Source of the DNA: Nostoc sp. LEGE 12450
GTDB lineage: Bacteria; Cyanobacteriota; Cyanobacteriia; Cyanobacteriales; Nostocaceae
Length of the DNA: 64,000 bases
Assembly (NCBI RefSeq): GCF_015206895.1
Contig: NZ_JADEXU010000013.1
Span: 21,319 to 85,318, forward strand
Reading direction: 5' to 3'
Shown here: positions 36,961-49,420 of the stretch, one piece after another
Layout: each line of letters opens with the position of its first letter
Position numbering within the stretch: position 1 is the stretch's first letter
Made by a program: the position numbers and the translations under genes
The notes under the pieces: model-generated
Told to the model about the DNA's origin: nothing
Seen by the model: the letters and a program-made list of their open reading frames with translations, nothing else
Database searches by the model: none

Positions 36961-37540
36961 GTATTTTTAATTACATTTTTTAGTCATATTTTTAATTTTT
37001 AAATTATATTTCAAGGCTAATTTGACAAGAAATCATGCCGCAATCTTATAATGTTTATATGAAAGGGCACTGACTCTTAGATTTAGTTTTTTTATTTTGA
37101 CCTATTTCCTCAAAATCTGAGTTATTTTCAATACATCTTCATTGAAAATTAAAACTTTAGAGGTGATTTGCAATGAGAGTATTAACTGTACGTTCGCTTA
37201 TTTGAGAGGATAAGAAGGATCAATGCCTTGATGGGCAAGGAAGACAGCGATTTTACCAGCCGATAAGCAAGCAATGGAATCCCTTTGGAGGTAGTTTGAA
37301 CTCCAGGCTATGACCAGCGAAATTTTTTGTGACCCTAATTCTACTTATTAATACTTAGTCATCTCAATATTTTATAATATAAAATAGTTATACCTTATAC
37401 AATTGGCATAAATCTTTGCAACACATCAGTCGGCTGTAGGGACGTACATCTGTACTGCCTACGTAAGTATTTGTACCAGGTGTATTGTAAAATATTAAGC
37501 TGATTAGGGCAGGCAAGATGCCAGCAACGCCAATTTCATA
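36961..37540. other. Non-coding stretch upstream of the NRPS/PKS operon
   Basis: AT-rich and without a supported gene. On the minus strand at about 37205-37315 there is a short open stretch reading SIACLSAGKIAVFLAHQGIDPSYPLK, which looks like the end of a coding sequence but which I do not recognise. The operon promoter presumably lies between here and 36630. Confidence 0.35.
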
Positions 37541-37732
37541 TTAAACAGCGTTAACGCTTAAATTCACTCGCATAATCGTATCGTTGTAGTTTTTGTCACC
37601 ATCATTTGCCAAATCTTCAAAGCCAAAGGTGTTATTTCCCAACGTTGAAAGCTTGCTTTTACCGTACAAAATTTTGATTTGCCATATATCATTTTTGGTA
37701 GAGTTAGTAAAACAATAAGGCATAGTCTGCAA
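37541..37732 (-). pseudogene. DUF4114-type C-terminal fragment
   Basis: A 63-residue minus-strand stretch ending NTFGFEDLANDGDKNYNDTIMRVNL. FGFEDL..GGDxDYND.I.RV is the hallmark of DUF4114 domains found at the ends of secreted, calcium-binding cyanobacterial proteins. The rest of the domain is missing, so it is a relic. It lies near the RTX-type phosphatases but is not part of them. Confidence 0.6.
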
Positions 37733-37769
37733 TATTTATTTACAACGTTTCCGAATTTACACATATCTC

Positions 37770-38018
37770 GGCGACCACCCTGTACCGCAAAATCCTATGT
37801 AAGAAGTGAGGAGCGATCGCACTTGGTCTGATACGCGCGATATCTCTGCATTCCGCAACACACAGTCAGTACAAGCCTAAATACCCCAACCACAACAAGG
37901 TCTTGTGCAAGCTGCATCTTGGCATCGTCATCCTGATGGCCAAATTGAGCTAGTCGCATCACCATCTCCTGTAAATATCAAACCGCAGTTAACTTGTGCC
38001 GCATTTTCCAGGAGTTAA
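37770..38018 (+). pseudogene. Haemagglutinin-type protein C-terminus relic
   Basis: The plus-strand reading VPQNPM*EVRSDRTWSDTRDISAF..., then a stop and ...AASWHRHPDGQIELVASP..INIKPQLTCAAFSRS, parallels the end of the protein at 10396-12945 (VPQNPNQEVTSDRTWSDIRDISAY, GWGRNAQGKIELVANQ). Two internal stops and no N-terminal part show that only the last ~80 codons of a paralogue remain. Confidence 0.8.
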
Positions 38019-38202
38019 TTTGCCAGAAAAGTACAGGATACTAATAGTTTATATAGAACTCATATTTGATTTTTGAAAAAGTTCAGTACAACTCAAAGAG
38101 CCTTCTTGACTATTACCTATTGCCTCCTACACAAATAAGTTTAGAAATCAAATCGATTGCTATAGTACCTTTTATGTTGAATATGCAGTTACTAAAAAAT
38201 AT

Positions 38203-38229
38203 AAAAAACGAGGGAGGCCCACTCCCTCG
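38203..38229 (-). terminator. Rho-independent terminator of the alkaline phosphatase gene
   Basis: On the minus strand an 8-bp perfect stem, cgagggag/ctccctcg, with a five-base loop is followed by tttttt. It lies 48 bp after the stop codon of the gene at 38277-43055. Confidence 0.85.
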
Positions 38230-38276
38230 CATTAACTAATTTTGAATGTTAAATCTAAGCTGTAATCATTTTTCGG

Positions 38277-41200
38277 CTAAATGACACTAGCAATAAAAAC
38301 GAAATCATTTGCTGTGAGGCTAGTTGATGTAATTCCAACTAATGAAGCCAACTCTGTATTTCCGGCTTTCACCAAAGTATCGCTACCCTGTTGCAATAGT
38401 GTTAAAGCACTAAACTGAGTAACACCAATACCACACAGCCCGATTTTATCAATGCCAACTGTAAAATCAGTCACGATGTTCTTGCTAATTGGCAGACTAG
38501 CGTTAGCAATCCAGAATTGGTCAGCACCAGTACCACCAGTTAAGCGATTACCGCCCTGTTGACCAGCAAATAGCACATCATCACCATCGCCACCAGATAG
38601 GGAATCATTGATACTGGAGAAGAGTTTGTCATCTCCAGAACCACCGTAGAGACGGTTATTGCTACCGTTGCTAGTGAGGGTATCGTTACCTGAACCACCG
38701 AAGGATGATTGACGCGAACCTTCAACTACTGTGAGAGTATCAGCACCTGCTGCCCCAAACAAATTATTACTACCATTGGCTTCCACTACGGTAATTTCAT
38801 CATCACCAGCACCACCATCAGCATTAGTATTGTTAGCAGGGCCATTTACGCCAATCAAGACTTGATCGTTACCGTCTCCTGTGGACACCGAGGAGTCGCT
38901 GCCGGCTAGTACCGTGTCTTCACCGTTTCCAGTCTGGATTGTGTTCCCTTTAGTACCTTCTACAAAGTCTGCTCCGTCACCTGTGAATAGGGTTTGATTT
39001 GGCTGAACGATAATATCATCGCTGGTAGTAGAGCCAAAGTTAATTTCTTCAGTTTCAGGTTGACCTAAACCAGGAGCAAGGTTAAGGGGCTTCTCCAACT
39101 TCAGCAGTAGAATTTCATTGTTGTCTATGACTGGATTTTGAGGATCATTTCCAGGACGACCTGTAGAGAAGGGATAATTGTTATCATTAGCTACCAAAAT
39201 GGTGTTTTTGTCAACAACTAAAACATTTTCAATTGTGACAAATGGGAAGTCAAAGGTGGTTTTGCCATCTCCATTCAGGTCGTTGGGGTCTTGGATGTTT
39301 AACAAGTCTGCAACTTCTTCCTTGGCTACATAACCATTAGAATCTGCTTTAGACAAGTCAATTTTGTAGATCCGCTTAAATTTAGCTGAGGCTCCTTGAC
39401 CACCATCCCGCTCAATGACTAGGTACTCATTATCATTAATGACTGCTAAATCCCCGATCGCATACGCGGGATTATCCAGCTTGTAGTAAAGTGTATTATC
39501 GGTGTACTTGCGGCTGGCGATATCAAATTCGTTAATCCGCAACGCACCGGGAGCATCACCTTGAACCGTACCCTCTAGCAGCATATAGAGCTTGGTTTTG
39601 CTGGCGTTAATTGCTCCACCTTCAAAACCTTTTGAACCACCCAAGTTAGCAAAGGCATCTCCTGAGAGAACATCAGGGTTTTGTGGCGATCGCACTAAGT
39701 TATTCTGAGGATCGCTCAAGAAATCTCGGACTTTATCACCTGTCTCTGGGAAGTCTGTAAATAGTGCATCTACGCCTAATTGATAGAACTGCTGAAATTC
39801 TAGTTCTGGATTACCTTTGTAATCTGCTGCTAAATACAGGTCTTCATCGCGGAAGGTGTAAGGATGAACCTGTAAACCTGCATTGTGAGCATCTTGAACT
39901 AAAGTAGTGGGAGCTAACAGCGTTTTGTCAGCATCATTTACTGCACCATCTCCATTGACATCATCTGCCAAACCATCGTTATTAGCGTCAATACCTCTGA
40001 CGCTGACAATCATCCGCTTCCAAGGGCCAATGCCATCAGCATAGGTAGCGATTTCAGCCAAACCTTCTGGAGTCCGTAAATCACCATAGGTACGGGTGTC
40101 AGTAGTGCCTTCTAAATCATAAGGCTGAGTTTCTATGAGCGTACCATTAAGCTCAATTCCAGCTGCATCTAGAAGTTGAACCAGGGGAATATCTACACCT
40201 GCATTAGGCATAATGCGATCGTGGAGATCCTTGAGATTACCGACTTCAAAGGATTGGATGAAAATCCGGCTGGGATCGGTGAAGTTCTCCGCCTTGAGTG
40301 TATCGATGAGGATTTCACTGATGTTTCGGTTAATTTTCTCCGTAGTGCCTACATAAGTAGCTTCTTCGGCAGAATAGGTGGGATGCTTAGTTTCGGGATA
40401 GATGCCAATCTTTTTACCTGTCTCGGCTTCTACTTCCTTAACCAAGTCGATGATTTCGGCGAGGGTGGGAATTTCAAATTGACCATTGAAGGATTGGTCG
40501 CGGAAAGGCACACGCTGTATCGCACCTAAAGTCTTGATTTCTTCTAAAGTAAAGTCTTCAGCAAACCAACCTGTGATTTCTGTTCCATCTAGGCTGACTG
40601 TTTTCTTGCGATCGGTGAACTGTGGATACTTGGTAATATCGTAAACGTCTGTGGTTGTATTGCTCAGATTGACAGTACCATCAGCGTTCAAAATTGCCAA
40701 AGCAGGTTCATGGCGAGCAATTAACACGCCATCTTTTGTAACTACTAAGTCTGGCTCAATAAAGTCAGCACCATCTTCAATTGCTCGTCTGTATGCCTCT
40801 AAGGTATGTTCTGGAAGATCGCCACTAGCGCCTCTGTGACCAATAACTTTAGGTGCTTCTCCATCTAGAGTTTTGAATTGGTCGGGTGTAGCAATGGGAG
40901 CTTCCAACAACTTACCACTGGCATCAAAATGTAGCAGGTAAGGGCCAAACTCATCTCCAACCCAGATTGTGCCGTCTTTATCAAAGACGAACGATTCTAC
41001 ATCAAAGTCTGCACCAGTCAGTAATCTTCCAGTAGTTCCTTCATTCACAATTTGGAAAGGAACTTTGTTATTAGGGTCAGACAGTTGAATGTAATCTAAA
41101 ACTTTAACAGTGCCATCGCCATTTTCTGTTCCCTTAAAATTCGGGTCTACACGATTGATTCGTAACAGGAAGTCTTCACTATTATCTTTGCTACCGTAGC

Positions 41201-43055
41201 CATTATCTGACAGGAAGTACAAAGAGTTGCTGTTAGCAAATTGAACACCGCTAAAACCCTGAATTGGCTGTCCAGGGAAAGGCCCGGTTCTGCCATTGGC
41301 TGAAATTTCTGCACCAGAAGCCGGCCCATCACTATAGGTATCAGCAGGTAAAGAAGCAAAACCTACTAACTCAACTTTTGGCTTTATTGAAGCAAACATC
41401 GTTTGGTAAATGTGGGTTTGATCATTTAAACCCGCAATTCCCGGAATATCAGAACCATAGGCGTTATAACCTTGACCTACCAAGCTATTTAGAACTTCAG
41501 AACCAGCACCTTGGTAGTAAACAGGTACGGGACGGTTGGTGTGAGTTCCCCAACCATACTTGACGGTAGGATCTGACCCCCAGTAATGTCCAACTTCTGC
41601 TGGAGTATCCAAATTGGTTAATGCTTCAGCACCTTGATTTTGTACTAAAGTTGGAAAATCACCGTCGAGAGTCAGGTAGTGATCGTGGTCAGCAGTAACG
41701 ATTAGTAGGTTTTCATCCCAACCACCATTGTTGTTAATCCAGTCAATCGTTGATCCAACTGCCTTATCGAAGTCCAAGGTGGTGCCGATCAAGTTGTCTA
41801 TGTTGTTATCATGGGCAGACCAATCGATATCGCCACCTTCAACCATTAACCAGAAACCATCGGGATCTTTACCCAATACATCTAATGCAGCACTTGTCAA
41901 GTCTTTGAGGGTTGGGTTTTCGTTAACCTCTTTGGCAATGAAAGATGCATCCGTCTCTCCAGGAAGCAGTGGACGTGTGGTGTCCACTTTGGCGTTATCA
42001 CCTTGGTTAGCGAAAACGCTGAACATATCTAAACCAGTGGTGCTGTAATCACCGTTGGCAGAACTGACAGGCAAGTTACCATTTTGACCACGCGCACCGT
42101 ATAGACCGAAGAGGCGATCGCCTTTTTCTGGATCGATTGTCGCCGCAGTTTCAGCTAGTTTCTGGGCAGCATTCTCACCCCGCTCCAAAAAGGTGTAATC
42201 GTAGATGTTATTAGTTGGTTTAGTGCTAAGTTCTGTGTAAGTTGATTGACGAATGAATTCATTGCTCGTATTCGGCTCAACCCCTGCTGGTAATAAGTCT
42301 CCAGGAGCAGAGAGTGGGTGTCCACCACCAAGTAATACTGTTGGTTGATAGACACGGAGTTGCTGTTGCAAGATATTGTCTAATGCCGGATAGTCAGCAT
42401 CATACTTGCTGCGACGGTTAACGTTGGCAGCAGCAGCAGCAGGTGTGGCGTGGTCAATGGGAACTGAAGTTACTAAACCAGTAGATTTACCAACTTCATT
42501 TGCAGTTTTGAGAATTGTTTCTAGAGGATTCTCGAAAATATCAACGCCAACAGCGTTATTGTAGCTTTTAACGCCAGTGTACAGAGTTGTTGCAGTGTTT
42601 GCAGAGTCAGGATAACTGTACTTAATATATTCAGGATCGTTACCGGGAGTCCAAGGATTAACGCCGCCTCTGCTAGGGTCATAACCTACTAGGTTCCCAA
42701 CAGTACCATCACTGACTTTTGCACCACCTGTTGGGGTAGTGCCTGGGTTATAAGTTGGATCAAAGGTGAAACCAGGGCGAACTGCGCTTTCTCCTGTGAT
42801 CGGATTAGTACCGTCAAGAGCCGAATTACCAGTGCTAAAAACTCCATTACTATCGGCGATCGTTGTCCCGTAGGTAGTTGCTAAACCGTAGCCTTGGAGT
42901 GTTTGAAAGTTGAGTCCTTGACCCTTACCCTGTGTATAAAAATCACTCAGATTAGCGCCTGTCTTACCATTTTGAATCTCTTTGTAGATGGACGCAGCAC
43001 GAGCCATTTCCCAGCCCATACCATCCCCAATCATAATGATGACGTTCTTAGCCAT
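38277..43055 (-). CDS. Alkaline phosphatase/esterase-like/GDPD RTX protein
   Basis: A 1592-residue multidomain protein from the ATG at 43055 ([14 protein letters not shown]), preceded by gggaga; a TTG/ATG extension to 43112 is unlikely. Residues 1-565 are a PhoA-type alkaline phosphatase with GDGMG, nucleophile Ser151 in [19 protein letters not shown] and TADHDHY. About 570-725 begin an esterase-like phytase domain ([13 protein letters not shown]..). At 735-1110 a glycerophosphodiester phosphodiesterase is inserted (VIGHRGASG with His740, [14 protein letters not shown]). The esterase-like fold then resumes at 1120-1340. The last ~220 residues are RTX-type Gly/Asp repeats ([19 protein letters not shown]). 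No Sec signal is visible, and RTX tails suggest type I secretion. Role: release of phosphate from extracellular monoesters and glycerophosphodiesters. Confidence 0.92.
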   Translation of the reverse strand: MAKNVIIMIGDGMGWEMARAASIYKEIQNGKTGANLSDFYTQGKGQGLNFQTLQGYGLATTYGTTIADSNGVFSTGNSALDGTNPITGESAVRPGFTFDPTYNPGTTPTGGAKVSDGTVGNLVGYDPSRGGVNPWTPGNDPEYIKYSYPDSANTATTLYTGVKSYNNAVGVDIFENPLETILKTANEVGKSTGLVTSVPIDHATPAAAAANVNRRSKYDADYPALDNILQQQLRVYQPTVLLGGGHPLSAPGDLLPAGVEPNTSNEFIRQSTYTELSTKPTNNIYDYTFLERGENAAQKLAETAATIDPEKGDRLFGLYGARGQNGNLPVSSANGDYSTTGLDMFSVFANQGDNAKVDTTRPLLPGETDASFIAKEVNENPTLKDLTSAALDVLGKDPDGFWLMVEGGDIDWSAHDNNIDNLIGTTLDFDKAVGSTIDWINNNGGWDENLLIVTADHDHYLTLDGDFPTLVQNQGAEALTNLDTPAEVGHYWGSDPTVKYGWGTHTNRPVPVYYQGAGSEVLNSLVGQGYNAYGSDIPGIAGLNDQTHIYQTMFASIKPKVELVGFASLPADTYSDGPASGAEISANGRTGPFPGQPIQGFSGVQFANSNSLYFLSDNGYGSKDNSEDFLLRINRVDPNFKGTENGDGTVKVLDYIQLSDPNNKVPFQIVNEGTTGRLLTGADFDVESFVFDKDGTIWVGDEFGPYLLHFDASGKLLEAPIATPDQFKTLDGEAPKVIGHRGASGDLPEHTLEAYRRAIEDGADFIEPDLVVTKDGVLIARHEPALAILNADGTVNLSNTTTDVYDITKYPQFTDRKKTVSLDGTEITGWFAEDFTLEEIKTLGAIQRVPFRDQSFNGQFEIPTLAEIIDLVKEVEAETGKKIGIYPETKHPTYSAEEATYVGTTEKINRNISEILIDTLKAENFTDPSRIFIQSFEVGNLKDLHDRIMPNAGVDIPLVQLLDAAGIELNGTLIETQPYDLEGTTDTRTYGDLRTPEGLAEIATYADGIGPWKRMIVSVRGIDANNDGLADDVNGDGAVNDADKTLLAPTTLVQDAHNAGLQVHPYTFRDEDLYLAADYKGNPELEFQQFYQLGVDALFTDFPETGDKVRDFLSDPQNNLVRSPQNPDVLSGDAFANLGGSKGFEGGAINASKTKLYMLLEGTVQGDAPGALRINEFDIASRKYTDNTLYYKLDNPAYAIGDLAVINDNEYLVIERDGGQGASAKFKRIYKIDLSKADSNGYVAKEEVADLLNIQDPNDLNGDGKTTFDFPFVTIENVLVVDKNTILVANDNNYPFSTGRPGNDPQNPVIDNNEILLLKLEKPLNLAPGLGQPETEEINFGSTTSDDIIVQPNQTLFTGDGADFVEGTKGNTIQTGNGEDTVLAGSDSSVSTGDGNDQVLIGVNGPANNTNADGGAGDDEITVVEANGSNNLFGAAGADTLTVVEGSRQSSFGGSGNDTLTSNGSNNRLYGGSGDDKLFSSINDSLSGGDGDDVLFAGQQGGNRLTGGTGADQFWIANASLPISKNIVTDFTVGIDKIGLCGIGVTQFSALTLLQQGSDTLVKAGNTELASLVGITSTSLTANDFVFIASVI

Positions 43056-43288
43056 GAAAGAGAATCTCCCTGTGTTTAATTGTTTAGATGGTCTTGGCTC
43101 TAGTGAAATCAAAAAAGCAATATGGTGAGGAAAAACTAATAGTTTTAGGCTGCAAAAATGTAATTGACTTGTCAGCTTTTTAAGTCTGAACTATTAAATG
43201 TCAACCATCACTACAATTGCCATTACTCAGAGCCTTTTAGTATCTTAATTAACAATGCCAATTGCATATTAATTAAGATACATAGCAA

Positions 43289-43318
43289 AAGTTGTGAATA
43301 AATTGTGGACTGGTTAAG
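43289..43318 (-). promoter_or_regulatory. Candidate Pho box (weak)
   Basis: Three 8-mers at 3-bp spacing: aagttgtg, aaattgtg, tggttaag (read on the plus strand; consensus aggttaag). Only the last fits well (7 of 8). It lies about 234 bp upstream of the alkaline phosphatase start and is proposed mainly because the sister gene has a better site. Confidence 0.35.
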
Positions 43319-43457
43319 AAATCTTGTATTGCAATCTTGTACTTAATATGCAGTTAACAATTTTGTGCCTATTTTTGATGATGTTAAAAATTATTTTTTA
43401 TACAGTGAGATGATGTCTCTTTTGTAACTTTCGTCAGATAATAAGTTCTTTATAACC

Positions 43458-43557
43458 CAATACAGTTCAGTTAAGGGCTACTTGTAAAAATCGTGGGTTT
43501 TAAGACGCGATAAATCACCGTCTCTACAAGTATTTTGGTCTTATCTGAACTGTATTG
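43458..43557. repeat. MITE-like element with terminal inverted repeats
   Basis: A 100-bp element. The left arm is caatacagttcagttaagg (43458-43476) and the right arm ttatctgaactgtattg (43541-43557). Inside is the dispersed gacgcgataaatcaccgtc hairpin. It has the same end type as the elements at 53986 and 62166. It lies in the 600-bp gene-free gap between the two large phosphohydrolase genes. Confidence 0.65.
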
Positions 43558-43661
43558 CTTTATAAACCTTCTCTTTAATTGCTTTTGCAATAATGATTGA
43601 GTACAGGTTCATGAACTTTGGTTGTTTAATGAAGCTGTAACAATCATGCTAGGCGAACAAA

Positions 43662-46600
43662 TTAAGCCACAAGACTGGCAGAGAAAACAAAGTCATTTGC
43701 TGTGAGAGTATTTGATGTAATTCCTGTCAATGAAACTAACTCAGTATTTCCGATTTTCACGATAGTATCATTACCCTGTTGTAATAGTGTCAGGGCATTA
43801 AACTGAGTAACACCAATACCACCCAGCCCGATTTTATCAATGCCAACTGTAAAATCAGTCACAATGTTCTTGCTAGTTGGTAAACTGGCGTTAGCAATCC
43901 AGAATTGGTTAGCACCAGTACCACCAGTTAAGCGATCGCCACCCTGCTGACCAGCAAATAGGACATCATCACCATCGCCACCAAATAGCGAATCACTGGC
44001 ATTTGAGAAGAGTTTGTCATCACCGGAACCACCGTAGAGACGGTTATTGCTACCGTTACTCGTGAGAGTGTCGTTACCTGAGCCACCGAATAATGATTGG
44101 CGAGAACCTTTAATTACTGTGAGACTATCATTACCTTCCGCCCCAAACAAATTATTACTACCACTGGCTTCTATTACGGTAATAACATCATCACCATTGC
44201 CACCATCAGCACTGGTATTTTGAACTGGGCCGTTTTGACCAATAAATATCTGATCATCACCGTCATTCCCGGAAACTGAAGAGTCACTGCCTGCAAGCAC
44301 AGTGTCATCACCGTTTCCAGCTTCGATTGTGTTATCTTGAGTACCTTCTACAAAGTCTGCTCCATCACCTGCACTAAAGAATTGTCCTGGCTCAAGATTG
44401 ACCGTATCGCTGTTGCTAGAACCAAAACCATTGGGTAAAGTAGGCTCTATAACTGTCAGATTATTGGGTAATTCGAGAATGCCGAGTTTTTCCGCAGGCG
44501 TATTACCTGTAATGTTGAAGTCGTTGTCATTAATCAAGGCTAGAGTATTGGGTGCTACCAATGCTAGACCTTCTAACTTTTCCACCCCGGTGTAACCCAA
44601 CTGAGCAGCATTAGCAATCAAACTCTTGCTGACAGGGGTAATATTGGCAGTAGCTAATTCCGCAGAGGTAAGTTGTTCAATAGTTTTATCAACTGGCAAG
44701 ATAAAGTTAGCAGGGTTGTTGATGTTGGTCGCGCCAGCTAAATCAATTCGGTAAATTAGTTTATTGCCAGCAGATGTACCATTGTCATCTCGTTCAACTA
44801 CTGCAAATTTGCCGTTACCCAAAGAAACTGCATCGCCAAGTTTATCGGTTCCTGGCAAACCTTCTAGGCGATATAAATACTCTCCTATTACCTGCTTGCT
44901 AACAATATCAAACTCCAGAATTCGCAGATTGAGAGAAGCTTTGGATGTCGCATCATTGGCAACATCTGGATTATCAATTGGACTCTGAATAAAGGCATAT
45001 AATTTATTACCTTCGAGTGCTACAGCTTCAAATCCTCGGTTATTGCGGCGTTGGGCATAAACTGCTGGCAATACCTCAGTGCCAAAAGTTCCAGATGGTT
45101 GATCTGGGTTGGGTGCAGTGGCGGTTCCTTGAGCGATAAAGCGGTCAATCAGTTTACCATTAACATCAAAGTGGTAAATCGCGGGACGGTACTCATCCAC
45201 CAACCAGTAGTCACCATTTTCCGCAATTACAATTCCCTCTAAGTCAGCACCCAAAGGATCGTTAGCTAGAACATTGTTGTCTAAGTCAACGGCAATTTCA
45301 TCTGTGTAGGCTAAACCGTTTCCTACAGCTTGCAAGTTAGGCAATCCCGTTAATGGGGTCGTCCCATCTTGGCGGAATAGTCCGGTTCTATTGGTAATGC
45401 TGATTTCACCTGTGGTGCGGTTAAGTTCAAAGCTAACTATTTCTGGTTGGAAGTCGGGTAATAAAAATGGTCTGTTAACACCATCAGGTTCTCCATTGGG
45501 GCCCCGGTCTGTGTTGGTGACAAATTTTAGGTTGCCATTTGCTGCAAATCCTTGGAAATATAACCCAGAGAAACCACCCAAGAAAATATCTTGATTTTCA
45601 GAGGTTGTGCCTAACTTGGGTAGGTTTTCAAATTCATAGATAGTCAGCTTGGGTTGAGCAACAGGATTGCGGGGATCGTAACTAGTGGTGTCAATATTTA
45701 GAGAATTGGGGAAGGCATTGGCTATATTTTCCCAAGGTACCAGCTTGAAGTTAGAACTGATATTTTCCTCTTCAACTTCATCACTAACTATTGTTGCAGG
45801 TTCATTAGAACCATCTTGAGTGACAAATAAACCAAATGGAAAGTTAGGCCCTAGTGGCAGGTTAATGACATCTGCACCATCTGACTCTTGTACGCTGTCA
45901 ATTGGCCCATTATTACCAACGGCAAAGTTACCCACATATTCGTTGTTACCTTCACGGGTGTAAGCAACAAAGGTATTGTCACCTTGGCTAGATGCTAATA
46001 AGTAGCCTGTGCCATTTTTGCCGTAATAAATCGTCAGTCCTTCTACATCATCTGTGAGATAAGTACCACCTAAATCTCTGACTCGATCGATTAACTTACC
46101 AGTTGTGCCACCGTTTGGTTCTGCTTGGAACTTCCAGATACCGACATTTTCCTGTCCGATGTAGAGGAAGCCAGTTTCTTGGTCTACCACCATACCCTCA
46201 GTTTGGGGATCGCGACCCTCAATTGTCGGTATGGTGAATTCCCGCACCCGTTCAGCCCCAATTTTGCCATTACCTTTGTCAATCAGTTTAAACTGAGCTA
46301 TGTCTCCAGTTTCTCGCCGACTGGTAAAGACATAGTAATCATTAGTTACGGGGCTACGGTATAAGGTAAGTCCGTAAGAACTGCGAGTTGATGCAGAATA
46401 GGGAGGTTCAAAAGGTGCTGCTTGGAAGATAGTAGCAATATTGCTATCGGTGATATCTTCCAAGTATTGTCCGGGGGTAGTGGGGTTGGGGTTAATTTTG
46501 AAGATTGCTAGTTTATCATTGTTGCGATCGCTAGCTACAGCAATATCAACCGATTGATTGCCTAATTTAAAACCGTATTGCAGATCAATGTTGTTGTAGC

Positions 46601-49088
46601 GAATGCCACCGGGATTAACTGTCTCTAAGAAATTACCAGACAAATCATAAACCCGCAGTCCACCATTTTTGACTGAGGTGAGTACTAGGCTATCGGCAGA
46701 GTTTGTGGCATTAACATAAATGGCAGGATCATCAGCATCAGCACGTTGGTCTACTGGAAGTGTTTCATCGTCCAACAAATCGGGACGGGTTTCTAATCTG
46801 GGTGCAGCAGTTGGAACTAAGTCTGCATTCAAAGTGAGGATTTGGGTAAATTGGCTCTGGTTGAAGTTGTTATCACTTACCAGTACAATCGACTGGCTAC
46901 CATCTGCTAGTTTGGGGCCGAAGGTGATGCCTTCGATGTTATCTGTACCGTTAGGCAAATCCAGATCATTTAAATTTAATAGCAGGCGTTTTTGAGCAGG
47001 TTGGATAGTAGCTATTTGTTCAGTACTCAAATTATTGAGAGAATCGTAGAAGCTAATATCTGTTGATCCTTGCAAAGAAACTTCGTAAATTTTGATGGTG
47101 TTGCCTACACCTTGTGCAAAGGAACGCTCTAAGGCCAGCAAGGTTCCTCGGTTGTCGATCGCAAGTAAATCCACTAAACCATTGTCAGCAAAGCCTGTGC
47201 TAGGGTTAGGCACATCCGCGATCGCATCCGTAATATAAAGATATTCTTTTTCTGGTTGTCCACTAACCAGATTGTATTGCAGAATTCGGGATGGACTGCC
47301 ACTGGTAAGCGAAGCCCTTAATCCATCTTGGAATAGTGCATTTTCGGTGGCGCTGAATAAGGTTTTCTGGTCAGGTGTAATCGTAAGGCTTTCAAAGGCT
47401 AAGTTATTGTAAACACCTGATGTCTGCGTGTCACCTGCATCTACAATACCATTGCTGTTGGTATCTTGAACTACTGGTAGGAATTTAGTGGGGACAAGTA
47501 GCGATCGCACTTCTTGCCCAGTAGTTAGGGAAAATTCTTTAATAAAGGGATTAGTAACACGACCAACAGTAGGATTTACTTCGCCTTCCGAAGAGATGAA
47601 AACAGTCCCATTGTTAGTTAAAGCAATACCTTCTGGGTCGAGGCTGTTGATTGCAAAGAAATTACTATTGCTATCTTTCAGTGGTGTGACGTTAGTAAAA
47701 GTCACCCCGGAATCGGCAGTAGTGAAGGTATAAAAACGGGCAGAGGCAACTTGAGAGCGATCGTCTGAGATGGCATAGTAGCGGTTGTTAATAGTATCGT
47801 AGGTGACACCAGATAATCCGCCTACTGGAATTGGTATGCCGTTGACAGTTCCCGCCACACTATCAGGAATAAAGCCAGTAACGAAGGTAGTTTGCCTTTC
47901 AAATCCCACACTGGGAATAGTTTTACCTGCTTGAGTCGCCCCAGTTTGCACATCTGCGAACACCAAGCGATGGTCAGAACTAGGGAATGGAAAAGTACCA
48001 ACTGGGGAGAATGTTGGGTCAGTATTTAGAGGCCAAAATACTCTTGAATTGGTAATTGTCAGATCAGAGGAGGGTAGCACGTAATCAGTACGCAGGTTTC
48101 CGGGAGCCGTATCAGCAAAGTCTGCGGTGTCAAAGCTAGGATTACCTTTTTGGCTAGCGTTTGCACCACCTTGCAAGTCTGCTTGTTGGGAACCACCAAG
48201 ACTGGTAGGAATGACATTAGTATTAATCCCAGGATTTTGTAACAGTTGGCGAATAGCATTGTCATAACTATCACCATCTAACGGATCTGCATTTTGATCA
48301 CCCACAATCACAAAGCTTGAACCAGAAGCAATCCCGCCCGTTTTTCCCTCATCATCGTAGATATAATTACTTTTTCCAGGAGTAATATAGTCTGTCCAAA
48401 AGCGGATCTCGTCGTGGTTGCGCTTACCGTTGCGGTCTTCCACGCCATCAAAGGTTGGGGGTGTGGGATGGCTAGCGAGGACATGAATTGTCTCTCCGTT
48501 TACTTCGATGGGTACATCCCAATGACTTTTGGAAGAGAGGCGTAGAACTGCTAGTTCCTCCTGAGAATACCAATCATTTGCCTGTGGTGTTGTGGGATCG
48601 TCGGGAAGCAAAGCATTGGGCATATCCTTCCAGAGGAAGTTTTGAAAGGTGCGGATATTGGCGGTGTCGATGGGATATTTGGACAGCAGCAACATCCCGT
48701 ATTGGCCAGGGAAATCACCAAATCCGAAGGCATCATCGCCATATCCTGATGTGCCTGGGGTTGTAACTACTGCACCATTGTTGTTCAAGTCAAAGCCAGA
48801 GGCAATACCTGTGTTGGAGGAAGCAATATAGAAGTAGGGATAGTCAACGGAAGTCGCACCGTTTTGACTTATGGCTAAATAATTTTGCTGGAATAGTTTA
48901 ACTGCCTCTTGGGAGTAGTCAAACTCATTAATTAGCAGCACATCTGGGTTGTTACGCTGGATAATTTCTGCAACAGCTTTTGCCTGAGCATTATTGGGGG
49001 TTGACAAATCGGTTGCTAATTGTCCTTGAGTGCTACGGTTTAGAGAAGCATTGAATTGGGAAAAGCGGATTGTATTATTGAGTACCAT
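43662..49088 (-). CDS. Nuclease/phosphatase-phytase-esterase RTX protein
   Basis: An 1808-residue multidomain protein. Residues 1-375 form an endonuclease/exonuclease/phosphatase domain ([39 protein letters not shown]). About 390-760 is an esterase-like phytase domain. About 775-1100 is a beta-propeller phytase ([10 protein letters not shown], then [25 protein letters not shown]). About 1125-1530 is a second esterase-like domain ([13 protein letters not shown]). The last ~240 residues are RTX-type repeats almost identical to those of the neighbouring phosphatase, which points to a shared recent origin of the tails. Likely role: extracellular breakdown of nucleic acids and phytate for phosphorus, with phytase depending on calcium. 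No Sec signal is seen. A Pho box lies upstream at 49391-49420. Confidence 0.92.
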   Translation of the reverse strand: MVLNNTIRFSQFNASLNRSTQGQLATDLSTPNNAQAKAVAEIIQRNNPDVLLINEFDYSQEAVKLFQQNYLAISQNGATSVDYPYFYIASSNTGIASGFDLNNNGAVVTTPGTSGYGDDAFGFGDFPGQYGMLLLSKYPIDTANIRTFQNFLWKDMPNALLPDDPTTPQANDWYSQEELAVLRLSSKSHWDVPIEVNGETIHVLASHPTPPTFDGVEDRNGKRNHDEIRFWTDYITPGKSNYIYDDEGKTGGIASGSSFVIVGDQNADPLDGDSYDNAIRQLLQNPGINTNVIPTSLGGSQQADLQGGANASQKGNPSFDTADFADTAPGNLRTDYVLPSSDLTITNSRVFWPLNTDPTFSPVGTFPFPSSDHRLVFADVQTGATQAGKTIPSVGFERQTTFVTGFIPDSVAGTVNGIPIPVGGLSGVTYDTINNRYYAISDDRSQVASARFYTFTTADSGVTFTNVTPLKDSNSNFFAINSLDPEGIALTNNGTVFISSEGEVNPTVGRVTNPFIKEFSLTTGQEVRSLLVPTKFLPVVQDTNSNGIVDAGDTQTSGVYNNLAFESLTITPDQKTLFSATENALFQDGLRASLTSGSPSRILQYNLVSGQPEKEYLYITDAIADVPNPSTGFADNGLVDLLAIDNRGTLLALERSFAQGVGNTIKIYEVSLQGSTDISFYDSLNNLSTEQIATIQPAQKRLLLNLNDLDLPNGTDNIEGITFGPKLADGSQSIVLVSDNNFNQSQFTQILTLNADLVPTAAPRLETRPDLLDDETLPVDQRADADDPAIYVNATNSADSLVLTSVKNGGLRVYDLSGNFLETVNPGGIRYNNIDLQYGFKLGNQSVDIAVASDRNNDKLAIFKINPNPTTPGQYLEDITDSNIATIFQAAPFEPPYSASTRSSYGLTLYRSPVTNDYYVFTSRRETGDIAQFKLIDKGNGKIGAERVREFTIPTIEGRDPQTEGMVVDQETGFLYIGQENVGIWKFQAEPNGGTTGKLIDRVRDLGGTYLTDDVEGLTIYYGKNGTGYLLASSQGDNTFVAYTREGNNEYVGNFAVGNNGPIDSVQESDGADVINLPLGPNFPFGLFVTQDGSNEPATIVSDEVEEENISSNFKLVPWENIANAFPNSLNIDTTSYDPRNPVAQPKLTIYEFENLPKLGTTSENQDIFLGGFSGLYFQGFAANGNLKFVTNTDRGPNGEPDGVNRPFLLPDFQPEIVSFELNRTTGEISITNRTGLFRQDGTTPLTGLPNLQAVGNGLAYTDEIAVDLDNNVLANDPLGADLEGIVIAENGDYWLVDEYRPAIYHFDVNGKLIDRFIAQGTATAPNPDQPSGTFGTEVLPAVYAQRRNNRGFEAVALEGNKLYAFIQSPIDNPDVANDATSKASLNLRILEFDIVSKQVIGEYLYRLEGLPGTDKLGDAVSLGNGKFAVVERDDNGTSAGNKLIYRIDLAGATNINNPANFILPVDKTIEQLTSAELATANITPVSKSLIANAAQLGYTGVEKLEGLALVAPNTLALINDNDFNITGNTPAEKLGILELPNNLTVIEPTLPNGFGSSNSDTVNLEPGQFFSAGDGADFVEGTQDNTIEAGNGDDTVLAGSDSSVSGNDGDDQIFIGQNGPVQNTSADGGNGDDVITVIEASGSNNLFGAEGNDSLTVIKGSRQSLFGGSGNDTLTSNGSNNRLYGGSGDDKLFSNASDSLFGGDGDDVLFAGQQGGDRLTGGTGANQFWIANASLPTSKNIVTDFTVGIDKIGLGGIGVTQFNALTLLQQGNDTIVKIGNTELVSLTGITSNTLTANDFVFSASLVA

Positions 49089-49390
49089 AATTTAGTGCTG
49101 GGTAGATTCAAGTTTTGCGAAGATTAGTGTTGATCTGCGGCAACCACAGAACCAAGTTGCTCAATCGCATCGCTGCAAAAATATGGAAATTCTTGAGTGT
49201 AGATGTCATTTATATTGCCAGCAAAATACCGTTAACTGCGAAGTGCGTCTTTGCAGTTTAGAGAGTTCGCAATTTCAATATGGACAATATAAGATGTGCC
49301 TTCTAAATCACTGTATTAGAGATTGTTAGAAGACAAATACATAATTTTTTGTATGAATTTTCAATTGGGCAATCTCAAAGTATAGTGTTC

Positions 49391-49420
49391 AGATTAAGAA
49401 ACAGCTAGCAAAAGGTTAAG
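49391..49420 (-). promoter_or_regulatory. Pho box upstream of the phytase gene
   Basis: Read on the minus strand: CTTAACCT-ttt-GCTAGCTG-ttt-CTTAATCT, that is, three 8-mers with exact 3-bp spacing. The first is a perfect and the third a 7/8 match to the cyanobacterial PhoB/SphR box (CTTAACCT); the middle one is divergent. It is about 303 bp upstream of the start codon, implying a long leader. A further single half-site is at 49487-49494. Phosphate-starvation control is inferred. Confidence 0.7.

Noticed and set aside
43056..43112. Longer N-terminus of the alkaline phosphatase protein
   Set aside because: The catalytic domain starts directly at [14 protein letters not shown]; the added residues are unrelated.
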